Assembly (NCBI GenBank): GCA_046349975.1
Contig: JAXMBH010000011.1
Location: forward strand, 119,227 to 183,226
Origin: JABDGM01 sp046349975
GTDB lineage: Bacteria > Planctomycetota > Planctomycetia > Pirellulales > Lacipirellulaceae
Direction of reading: 5' to 3'
Length of the DNA stretch: 64,000 bases
Under the pieces are notes generated by a model that ran no database searches, was not told where the DNA came from, and saw only the letters and a list, made by a program, of their open reading frames with translations. Positions within the stretch are counted from its first letter, which is position 1; every line of letters begins with the position of its first letter. Below are positions 35,471-43,002 of this stretch, piece by piece. The position numbers and the translations under genes are program-made.

Positions 35471-37120
35471 CTAAGCCAGCAAATCCGTAAACTCAAACTT
35501 CGCCCCATCAAACAGCCCTTCGTCGCTCAGCTTCAGCGCCGGAATCACCAAGAGCGCCATAAACGACAGCGTCATATAGGGTGCCCGCAGCGGCGAACCC
35601 CACGCCTTCACAAGCTTGTCGAGCTTGCCGTAAGCCGCGCCGACTTCCCCGCAAGTCCCGGTCGCCATCAAGCCTGCCACCGGCAACGGCAGCACTTCCG
35701 CAACCTTGTCAGCCACGCACACGGCCGACAATCCGCCGCCCGCCTCCATCACCAAGTTCACCGCAGCCGCAATGTCCTCATCGGTCGTGCCCACCGCAAT
35801 CACATTGTGCGAGTCGTGCGCCACGCTCGACGCCATCGCCCCGCGCTTCAGTCCGAAGCTTTTGATGTACGCAATCGCCGGCGGCGCTTCGAAATAGCGA
35901 TTCACCACCACCAGCTTCAAAATGTCGAGCTCGAGCTGCGCGTGCACCGCCTCATTCACCACTTGGGCTGGGTACTCTAACCGATTCGTAATGAGCTGCC
36001 CATCTAGCGCCTCGATCACCTGCAGCTTCAACTTCGAATCTGCGGGCACCGAAATCTCGATCGCCTCGGGCGTGATTTTATGCGCTGTGAAGCGATTTAC
36101 AACTTTCGGCTCCGCCCGCTGAATCGTCGTCGCGCCCTTCTCGGCTACAAGCTTCCCATCGATCCACGTCCTCAGCACGTCGAACTCGGTTAGCGAACCC
36201 ACTTCAATAAAGTCTGCCGCATCGCCCACGCGCAACTGCCCCACGGGCAGCTTGTAGTGCTCCACCGGCGTCACACACGCCGCGAGCAGCACATCGTATA
36301 CATCAATCCCGCGCTCGACCGCCCGCTTCACCAGCGTATTGATATGCCCCACCGCCAACTCATCTGGGTGCTTGTCGTCGCTGCACAGCATCACTTTGCC
36401 CTGGGCCTCACCCAAGAGCGTGTACAGTGCGTCGAAATTCCGCGCCGCCGAGCCTTCGCGAATCGCGACCTTGCAGCCGGCCCGCACCTTATCGAGCGCC
36501 TCTTCCTTGGTGAAGCACTCATGATCCGTTGTGATGCCGGCCTCGATATACCGGGCCGCCATTTCGCCGCGCAGCCCCGGCGCGTGACCATCCACTCGCT
36601 TCCCGCGATCGTGTGCCGCTTTCACCTTTGCCAAACACGCCGCGTCGCCGTTCAGAATGCCCGGGAAGTTCATCATCTCACTCAGGTACAAAATCCGCGG
36701 ATCATCCAGCAGCTTCTCGACCTCGGCAACGGTGATCTCTGCTCCGGCCGTCTCGAACGTCGTCGCCGGCACGCACGACGGCGCCCCAAAGAAGAACTTG
36801 AACGGCACATGCGACGCGTTCTCCAGCATGTACGCCACGCCCGCCACGCCGAGCACATTCCCAATCTCGTGCGGGTCGCTCACCGTGGCCACCGTCCCAT
36901 GCACGACCGCCGCCCGGGCGAACTCGCTCGGCACCAGCATCGAACTTTCCACATGCACATGCGCGTCGATGAACCCCGGCAATATATAAGTACTGGGCTG
37001 CTGCTTCGTCCGGTTGAACGCTGCCACCTTTCCATCCTCGACCACGACCTCGGCCGCGAACACGCGCTTCCCTGAAATATCCACCAGGTTGGCCGTTATC
37101 GTGAAATTGCTAGCGTCCAT
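35471..37120 (-). CDS. ade: adenine deaminase
   Basis: 549 residues, usual length for the amidohydrolase-family Ade enzyme, which converts adenine to hypoxanthine and ammonia for purine salvage. Metal-binding start PGFIDAHVHVESSM, then TVATVSDPHEIGNVLGV, HAPGLRGEMAARYIEAGI, TTDHECFTKEEAL, and MLCSDDKHPDEL (Asp of the metal site). The C-terminal domain has AHDSHNVIAVGTTDEDIA and VAGLMATGTCGEVG. No signal peptide, cytoplasmic. It is monocistronic, and the toxin-antitoxin genes lie downstream beyond ~100 bases. Confidence 0.95.
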   Translation of the reverse strand: MDASNFTITANLVDISGKRVFAAEVVVEDGKVAAFNRTKQQPSTYILPGFIDAHVHVESSMLVPSEFARAAVVHGTVATVSDPHEIGNVLGVAGVAYMLENASHVPFKFFFGAPSCVPATTFETAGAEITVAEVEKLLDDPRILYLSEMMNFPGILNGDAACLAKVKAAHDRGKRVDGHAPGLRGEMAARYIEAGITTDHECFTKEEALDKVRAGCKVAIREGSAARNFDALYTLLGEAQGKVMLCSDDKHPDELAVGHINTLVKRAVERGIDVYDVLLAACVTPVEHYKLPVGQLRVGDAADFIEVGSLTEFDVLRTWIDGKLVAEKGATTIQRAEPKVVNRFTAHKITPEAIEISVPADSKLKLQVIEALDGQLITNRLEYPAQVVNEAVHAQLELDILKLVVVNRYFEAPPAIAYIKSFGLKRGAMASSVAHDSHNVIAVGTTDEDIAAAVNLVMEAGGGLSAVCVADKVAEVLPLPVAGLMATGTCGEVGAAYGKLDKLVKAWGSPLRAPYMTLSFMALLVIPALKLSDEGLFDGAKFEFTDLLA

Positions 37121-37483
37121 GATCCCGTGCTCGTTAGTTTTATGATCAGCAAATGCACCGCATGCGTCGCGAATGCGCTGCCTTCGTTAATGATAAGCAC
37201 AACCTATAGCCACAATGCCGTCACCAAAAGGCCTCCGCATCCTGCTGGCGCTTTGCCGTGCGTCGGCGCCCCTTTTCGTGGCTATCGGCTCTGCTATCGG
37301 CGGCAGCGCCGCCAGCACACGAGTTTAACGATTTCGTAAACTTTTCCGAAAGGGCTACCCACCAACTGCCGATAAACCCATCAAGCCTTTGGTCCAAGGG
37401 GGGATCACGGCAGTTGCCTGCGCTCGAAATAGGGCCGGCGGCCGCCACTGGTTTGCGAACTGCTCCCCCTGAAGGATCAACCG
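37121..37483. other. intergenic, promoter region of the Cys-rich protein gene
   Basis: About 360 bases between divergent genes. The last 20 hold AAGGA before the ATG at 37484. An AT-richer patch (37320-37350) may hold a promoter, but no hexamer pair is convincing. No gene is seen. Confidence 0.4.
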
Positions 37484-39283
37484 ATGTTTCTCGCCCGTCT
37501 TACCGCGCGTCGGTTCCAACTTTCGACCCTCGCCCTCGGCACCGCCTGGGCCCTCACCGCGATCACACAAACTGCCGCCGCCGACGACGAGTGGCGAGCG
37601 TCTGGCATTACCCGCCCGCGCACCGCGCAAAGCACGTCGGCCGCCACCAGCGGCGACGCCAATCAAGCCTGGCGTCTGCCAAATAATCAGCAACCGGCCG
37701 CAACCGCCGATTCGCGCGACGACGACGCCTCCAATCCACTCCGTCAGAAACCGGTCCCGAAATCGACATCGTCCCCCGTCAGCAACAAACCACAGTCGCG
37801 CACCGCGGCTCAAGAACCCCGTGCCTTCCAGCCGCCCACCGGTGCCCAGCGCATCGCCAGCAATCAATCCGCCGCCACCAGCGCGCCGCAGCAACCAGTT
37901 CAACGTCCGGCCGCCAACGCCACAGCCAAAGCCCCGGCCGCCAGCACGTTCAATCCGCATAACAACTCGAACAACGCCGTCCGCCCAGCCTATGCTCAAG
38001 CGCCGCAACGCCCCAACCACCAGCAACGGCCACAATCAACAAACGCTCGCCGCAACGAAGTCAACTACGCCAGCGGCGGCTTCTGGGACACGATCAACGT
38101 CGCCTTCCAAGGCGAAGCGCCGCAGAAGAGCGTCGTTACCGAAACCTTGCCCTCGCCAAACAATCGCGCCGATATGCAAGATCCCGTCATGAAGCACTTC
38201 GACGGCCCCGGCGCCTTCATCGGCCCGTACCAACCGTACGACGACGGCGGCCCCGGCTGCGTCGACGGCAGCTGCCCCTGCGATGGTCCCTGCAACGGCG
38301 GCTGCCCCTGCGGCGAACCCGGCTGCAGCTGTGAGCCTGGCTGTGGTTGCGAAGCGGGGTGCACCTGCAACGATTGCTGCTGCGGCGACGACCTCTTCTG
38401 CCTCGGACCCGGCGACCCCGAAGCTTGCCATACTGTTCGCGTCCGCGTTCCAAAATGGCAAGAAGTGATGGTCTTCGGCGGCGTCCAAGGTTTCAAGAGC
38501 CCGTACGATCAAAACCGCGACAGCGGCAACTTCGGCTTCAACCAAGGCTTCAACATCGGCGCCAAGGTTCCCTACGCCGCCCTCGGCTACCAATTCGGCT
38601 GGCGCGGCACTCAGAACCAGCTCAACGGCGACGAAAACACCGGCACTCCCGATCAACACTTCCAACAGTTCGCGACCGCCGGCTTGTTTCACCGCCAACC
38701 GCTCGGCCTCAACTTCGGTGCCGTCTGGGATGTCCTCCACGACGAACGCTTCGGCTCCGAAAACTTCCACCAGATGCGTTCCGAACTCAGTCTCCGCGAT
38801 GGCGGCTGCCACGAGTTCGGCGCCTCGGCCACCTTCGGCATGAACAACCACGGCTTCGACGACGGCAACGACGGCACCTACGAGTTCCGTGCCAGCGACC
38901 AGTTCTACTTGTTCTACCGTTACCACGGTGTGGCCGGCGGCGAAGGACGCATCTTTGCAGGCTGCAACGACGACTCCGACGGCATCTTCGGCGCCGACGT
39001 CTTCATCCCCGTCGGCGATCGCTTCAGCGTCCAATCCGGTTTCGAATACCTGATCCCGAACGAGAAGGATGGTGTGGCCGGCGCTTCCTCAGAAGCCTGG
39101 AACGTCGGCGTCGGCCTCGTCTGGCATTGGGACTGCCAGGCTCGCAAGTGCCACGACAACTGCTACCGCCCACTGTTTGACGTCGCCAACAACGGCTCGC
39201 TCATCGTCGACCGCCGCAGCCACAACGTAGCGGCAAGCACAAGCGCGCCATTGCCCTCCGCAAACAATATCGACACTGACTAG
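37484..39283 (+). CDS. exported Cys-rich, outer-membrane beta-barrel-like protein
   Basis: 599 residues with signal peptide near 10-33 (QLSTLALGTAWALTAITQTA, then AAAD). Residues 35-190 are a Pro/Gln/Asn/Ala-rich linker. Residues ~258-315 hold about 17 cysteines in a GC/CxC pattern (CSCEPGCGCEAGCTCNDCCC), unlike the rest. Residues ~330-560 alternate beta strands ending in aromatic residues (PYAALGYQFGWRG, FYLFYRYHGVAGGEGRIF, FSVQSGFEYLIPN, WNVGVGLVWHW), a barrel-like pattern that resembles planctomycete DUF6666-type proteins. Two pairs of Cys occur near the C-terminus. It is probably an outer-membrane or cell-wall component held by disulfides. Strong terminator 50 bases downstream. Confidence 0.82.
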   Translation: MFLARLTARRFQLSTLALGTAWALTAITQTAAADDEWRASGITRPRTAQSTSAATSGDANQAWRLPNNQQPAATADSRDDDASNPLRQKPVPKSTSSPVSNKPQSRTAAQEPRAFQPPTGAQRIASNQSAATSAPQQPVQRPAANATAKAPAASTFNPHNNSNNAVRPAYAQAPQRPNHQQRPQSTNARRNEVNYASGGFWDTINVAFQGEAPQKSVVTETLPSPNNRADMQDPVMKHFDGPGAFIGPYQPYDDGGPGCVDGSCPCDGPCNGGCPCGEPGCSCEPGCGCEAGCTCNDCCCGDDLFCLGPGDPEACHTVRVRVPKWQEVMVFGGVQGFKSPYDQNRDSGNFGFNQGFNIGAKVPYAALGYQFGWRGTQNQLNGDENTGTPDQHFQQFATAGLFHRQPLGLNFGAVWDVLHDERFGSENFHQMRSELSLRDGGCHEFGASATFGMNNHGFDDGNDGTYEFRASDQFYLFYRYHGVAGGEGRIFAGCNDDSDGIFGADVFIPVGDRFSVQSGFEYLIPNEKDGVAGASSEAWNVGVGLVWHWDCQARKCHDNCYRPLFDVANNGSLIVDRRSHNVAASTSAPLPSANNIDTD

Positions 39284-39336
39284 TAGCGTCGTCGCTCCGC
39301 GACGAATCTACGGCCAGAAATCTCAAACTATCCTCA

Positions 39337-39370
39337 ATAGCCGGACCGCCACCGCGGTCCGGCTATTTTT
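39337..39370 (+). terminator. intrinsic terminator after the Cys-rich protein gene
   Basis: Perfect 13-bp stem (ATAGCCGGACCGC and GCGGTCCGGCTAT) with loop CACC, followed by TTTT. The same core palindrome (CCGGACCGC/GCGGTCCGG) appears at 30881-30901 without the T-run, so this terminator is built from a dispersed element. Confidence 0.85.
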
Positions 39371-39461
39371 GCGCTGACCACCTGGTTGCATTTCAATCCC
39401 AAGTATTATCCACTACGGTCGCCCGATTCCACCGAACTCCTCCCACGGCTCTCCGCGACCC

Positions 39462-40574
39462 ATGCGCCAATCTGTCGCCGTCCTTTACTTCCTGCCAATC
39501 GCCCTGGCGATTGCGCCCGCGTACGCCTACGACACCATCGGCAACGGTTTCGGCTCCAAATGGGGCGCCGACCCCACCGCCGGCACCGGCGCGATCGTCA
39601 CCTGGGGCTATATGCTCGATGGCACCACACTCGACCCGGCGAACTTCCCCTTCCACAAACAAATCACCGGCGCCAGCAGCATCACGGCCCTCCGCAACTC
39701 GGTCGACGCCAACTACGGCGCCGGCGCGTTCGACACCGCCATCCAAAACGCTTTCAACACTTGGTCGGCCGTCGCCAACGTCACCTTCGTCGGACCTGTG
39801 AGCGACTCTGGCCTGCCAGTCGCCGCCGCCGGCGCGACCAGCCCCAACATCCGCATCGGCGCATTCGAAGCCGTGACCGGCGACGATCCCGATTACTGGT
39901 TCCAACACGGCAGCGCCATCGGCATCGGCCCGCCCGGCCCGTTCTTCGAAGATCCCTTCTCGGGCGACGTCATCTTCAACGTCGCCGGCATCGGTATGCA
40001 GCGCCCCTATCAAATCGCTCCTGGCCAGGAAGATGTCGATCCCGTTGATGTCTACAACTTTGGCGACGACGTCGAAGGCGTCTTCCTCCACGAGCTCGGC
40101 CACGCCGCGATCGGCCTGAATCACCCGCGGTGGGCCGGCGAAGACCCCGACCGCCGCATGATGTACGTCGGCGACAATCAAGCCGCCGGCGCGCCCTATT
40201 GCTGCACCGCTATCAACCGCCAACTGCACGTCGACGACATCGCCGCCGCCCAATACGTCTACGGCCTCCGCGGCGACTACGACCGCAATCACATCGTCGA
40301 CGCCGCCGACTACATCCTCTGGCGCAACACGCTCGGCCAAACCGTCACCGCCGGCACAGCCGCCGACGGCAACGTCGACGGCCAAGTCACCCCCGCCGAC
40401 TACACCATCTGGCGCACTCGCTTCGGCGACGTCGCCCAGATCGGCTTCGGCGAACAACCCTCCTTCGCCGCCGCCACCGGCTCCAGCAATTCGACCGCCC
40501 CAGAACCCTCCATTACACTATTAACCATCGCCCTGGCGTCACTCTCCGCCATCACAACCCGCGCCCGCCTTTAA
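39462..40574 (+). CDS. matrixin-like metalloprotease with dockerin-like repeat and PEP-CTERM tail
   Basis: 370 residues. Signal peptide MRQSVAVLYFLPIALAIAPA, cut after YA. The protease-like part (about 22-265) contains the zinc motif HELGHAAIGLNH (three His and catalytic Glu) and the Met-turn region RRMMYVG, as in matrixins. A dockerin-like pair follows at about 268-325 (GDYDRNHIVDAADYILWRNT and GNVDGQVTPADYTIWRTRFGD) with Ca-binding DxDxN/D residues. The last 25 residues (APEPSITLLTIALASLSA then RARL) are a PEP-CTERM sorting signal for exosortase. An exported, surface-anchored endopeptidase is inferred. Confidence 0.9.
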   Translation: MRQSVAVLYFLPIALAIAPAYAYDTIGNGFGSKWGADPTAGTGAIVTWGYMLDGTTLDPANFPFHKQITGASSITALRNSVDANYGAGAFDTAIQNAFNTWSAVANVTFVGPVSDSGLPVAAAGATSPNIRIGAFEAVTGDDPDYWFQHGSAIGIGPPGPFFEDPFSGDVIFNVAGIGMQRPYQIAPGQEDVDPVDVYNFGDDVEGVFLHELGHAAIGLNHPRWAGEDPDRRMMYVGDNQAAGAPYCCTAINRQLHVDDIAAAQYVYGLRGDYDRNHIVDAADYILWRNTLGQTVTAGTAADGNVDGQVTPADYTIWRTRFGDVAQIGFGEQPSFAAATGSSNSTAPEPSITLLTIALASLSAITTRARL

Positions 40575-40575
40575 T

Positions 40576-40615
40576 TCCGCACTCCGCACTCCCCACTCCG
40601 CCTTCCGCACTCGAA
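40576..40615 (+). repeat. dispersed CACTCCGC-type element abutting a start codon
   Basis: Reads TTCCGCACTCCGCACTCCCC, then ACTCCGCCTTCCGCACTCGAA, and ends five bases before the ATG at 40621. The same 29-base core, with one mismatch, lies on the minus strand at 48966-48999 directly before the ATG at 48962. It replaces any Shine-Dalgarno for both genes. Confidence 0.8.
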
Positions 40616-40620
40616 ACACC

Positions 40621-41952
40621 ATGAACACCCTTCGCCTCCCCCTCCTGACACTCGCCCTCGCGCTCACCACCATTCTTCCACTCCGCGCCGAACCCGCCGC
40701 AAACGCCCCCACCCTCCACTGGTGGAAAGGCAACATCCACACCCACTCCCTCTGGAGCGACGGCAATGACTTCCCCGACATGATCGCCGACTGGTACCGC
40801 CAGCACGGCTACAACTTCCTCGCCCTCTCCGACCACAACGTCCTCAGCGTCGGCGACCGCTGGATGAAGCTCGACGACATAAAAAAACGTGGCTACACCG
40901 ACGCCCTCGAAAAGTACCGTGCCCGCTTCGGCGACAAATGGGTCGAAACTCGCGGCGAGCCCGACACGCCGAAATTCGAAGTCCGCCTCAAGCCGCTGGC
41001 CGAGTTCCGCACGCTCGTCGAAAAGCCGAACGAGTTCCTCATGATCCAGTGCGAAGAGATCAGCGACCGCGCGCTCGATGTGCCCATCCACATGAACGCC
41101 ACGAACGTCGAAGACGTCATCGAACCGCAAGGCGGCAAAACGGTCGCCGACGCGATCGAAAACAACCTCCGCGCCGCCGAAGAGCAGGCCAAACGCACCG
41201 GCAACGAGATCCTCGTCCACCTCAACCACCCCAATTTTGGCTGGGCCATCACGGCCGAAGACATCGCCCAGGTCATTCGCGAGCGGTTCGTCGAAGTCTA
41301 CAACGGCCACGACGGCGTCCACCACCAGGGCGACTCCCGCCGCGCGAGCGTTGAACAAATCTGGGACATCGCCAACACGCTCCGCATCGCCAAACTGCAC
41401 GCCCCGCCGCTCTTTGGCCTCGGCACCGACGACAGCCATTACTACAACGGCAAACCCGGCAGCCACCCCGGCCGCGGCTGGATCATGGTCCACGCCACGA
41501 AGCTCGAACCCGACACGCTCATCAAAGCCATCAAAGCCGGCGACTTCTACGCCTCCAGCGGCGTCACGCTCCGCAGCGTCACGTTCGACGAAGCCAAGAA
41601 AACCCTCCGCGTCGAAATCGAGCCCGAACCCGGCGTCGAATACTCCACCCAGTTCATCGGCACCAAAATCGGCTACGATGCCGCCTCCGAACCGCGCCTC
41701 GACAAAGACGGCAAACCCCTGCGCACCACCCGCAAATACTCCCACGACGTCGGCCTCACCTTCGCCACCGCCGCCGGCCCCTCGCCCGAGTACACGCTCA
41801 CCGGCGACGAACTCTACGTCCGCGCCGTAGTCACCTCGACCAAACCCGCCGCTGACCCCTCCTTCAAAGACCAAAAACAACAAGCCTGGACCCAACCCGT
41901 CGCCTGGCAACAACACCTCACCGAACCCAACAAACAAGCCAACATCGAATAA
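40621..41952 (+). CDS. exported PHP-domain metallohydrolase (CehA/McbA-like)
   Basis: 443 residues. Signal peptide MNTLRLPLLTLALALTTILP, cut after RAE. PHP motifs: HWWKGNIHTHSLWSDGND (HxH plus Asp), ALSDHNVLS, FLMIQCEEISD (Glu), LVHLNHPNFGW (His), and GLGTDDSHYYN (Asp/His), which together make the trinuclear metal site of PHP phosphoesterases. The C-terminal ~110 residues are beta-rich. It is likely an exported phosphoesterase or carbamate-type hydrolase; the substrate is unknown. Co-directional with the metalloprotease gene 46 bases upstream, so possibly co-transcribed. Confidence 0.88.
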   Translation: MNTLRLPLLTLALALTTILPLRAEPAANAPTLHWWKGNIHTHSLWSDGNDFPDMIADWYRQHGYNFLALSDHNVLSVGDRWMKLDDIKKRGYTDALEKYRARFGDKWVETRGEPDTPKFEVRLKPLAEFRTLVEKPNEFLMIQCEEISDRALDVPIHMNATNVEDVIEPQGGKTVADAIENNLRAAEEQAKRTGNEILVHLNHPNFGWAITAEDIAQVIRERFVEVYNGHDGVHHQGDSRRASVEQIWDIANTLRIAKLHAPPLFGLGTDDSHYYNGKPGSHPGRGWIMVHATKLEPDTLIKAIKAGDFYASSGVTLRSVTFDEAKKTLRVEIEPEPGVEYSTQFIGTKIGYDAASEPRLDKDGKPLRTTRKYSHDVGLTFATAAGPSPEYTLTGDELYVRAVVTSTKPAADPSFKDQKQQAWTQPVAWQQHLTEPNKQANIE

Positions 41953-41978
41953 ACAAGGAAAACGAAACCTTTTCTTCC

Positions 41979-42018
41979 GGTCCCCTCCCCTCGACGGGGA
42001 GGGTTAGGGAGGGGTGAA
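41979..42018. repeat. dispersed CCCCTCCCC palindrome, copy 2
   Basis: GGTCCCCTCCCC then TCGACGGGGAGGGTTAGGGAGGGGTGAA; nearly identical to copy 1 at 31719, including GGTTAGGGAGGGGTG. It lies 26 bases after the PHP gene. Confidence 0.8.
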
Positions 42019-42053
42019 GACACAGCAACAATCTCGGATACATACTTGAAGTC

Positions 42054-42090
42054 TGGGTGCCTGGGTCAGAGGCTCTGCGATGCCCCAGCC
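42054..42090. repeat. solo degenerate copy of the 157-base repeat half
   Basis: TGGGTGCCTGGGTCAGAGGC followed by TCTGCGATGCCCCAGCC matches the A half of the tandem array at 22335, including AGAGGCTCTGCGATGCCCCAG; the left arm has one change. Confidence 0.85.
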
Positions 42091-42222
42091 AAAAATATCA
42101 ACCTTGCAAACCCTGCTCCCAGTTCGCGGCATGCCCAAAGACGCACCGCGCATTTAGCCCCCGGTCAATGACCTGGGGCCCCATCACCCAAGCAAGCGCA
42201 CATCAACGCTGCGCCATATTCC

Positions 42223-42264
42223 GTCCCCCTCCCCTTCGAAGGGGAGGGGCTAGGGGAGGGGTCG
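42223..42264. repeat. dispersed CCCCTCCCC palindrome, copy 3
   Basis: GTCCCCCTCCCCTTCGAAGG then GGAGGGGCTAGGGGAGGGGTC, a longer variant of copies 1 and 2. It lies in a 420-base gap that also holds copy 2 and the solo repeat and no gene on the plus strand. Confidence 0.75.
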
Positions 42265-42373
42265 GCCCCGCCAACCAATTCAACAGTGCAACCTCGCACC
42301 GCCGCGATGCTGCACGTCACCGCAAACTCAATTCGGCGTACAACGCATATCATCCCGCCCACCCTCTCCTCGA

Positions 42374-42640
42374 CTATTGCACCACCCGCGGCACAGCCCC
42401 CGAAATCGTGATCGACTGAATCTCATTGCCCGTGACCACGTCCCATCGCACGGCCCTGCCTTTGGAGTGACCCATCACGTAGCTCCTGCTGTCCAAAAAG
42501 AAAGCGAAACAACGCAGCGTCCGATCGTTGACCTCTCTATATAGCGCGCGGCCATTCGTAAGAGAGTAAAGCTTCAGTCCGTACGTGCCCCAGGCCGCGA
42601 GTAGTTTCCCGTCCAGCGAGAACGCCAGGTCCCTCCTCCC
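42374..42640 (-). pseudogene. C-terminal remnant of a WD40-repeat protein
   Basis: The minus strand reads 88 residues with no start codon and a stop (TGA) directly before it. It contains two WD40 blades: DLAFSLDGKLLAAWGTYGLK with LYSLTNGRAL, then CFAFFLDSRSYVMGHSKGR with AVRWDVVTGNEIQSI, ending SGAVPRVVQ and a TAG at 42374. The second blade has the classic VRWDVVTG. No WD40 continuation was found upstream in any frame before the typA leader. It is a truncated gene end among palindromic repeats, so probably left by a deletion. Confidence 0.82.
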
Positions 42641-43002
42641 TCAGGTTACGTTTCGCCAAAGTGGCTCAATTTAATCGTTGACTTAGTTCCGCATTTTGCT
42701 ACAGTGACAACATAATACTGAACATACGAACACACCAGAAGCGAGATTCCTTCCCCAATCGCGTCTCGGCTATCCGTGTGCACTGACTGCGCCCGACCGC
42801 ACCTGCCCAATCTCCCGTAGATGGCCAAAACCCCGGGAGGGAGTTTTGACCATCTACGCAAATAACCGATGAAAACGCCGACTCCCATCCTTCCACGCCA
42901 AACCGCCCACTGGCGTACCCTCGCCGCCCTAATTGGGGTAGAATTGCGGGTCTTTGTACCATTTCCTGCCAACCGCCATTCTCCGCCCCGCAAACCCACC
43001 GC
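42641..43002. other. typA upstream region
   Basis: About 360 bases. An AT-richer patch (42655-42730) contains TTGACT at about 42683, followed 16 bases later by TACAGT, a weak promoter candidate for typA. The inverted repeat at 42817-42857 lies between it and the gene. No protein is supported. Confidence 0.45.
42817..42857 (+). promoter_or_regulatory. hairpin in the typA leader
   Basis: 15-base arms GTAGATGGCCAAAAC and GTTTTGACCATCTAC, paired along the full length with one mismatch that becomes a G-U pair in RNA; the loop is CCCGGGAGGGA. It is 145 bases before the typA start codon. No T-run follows, so it is more likely a regulatory stem or an operator than a terminator. Confidence 0.55.
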
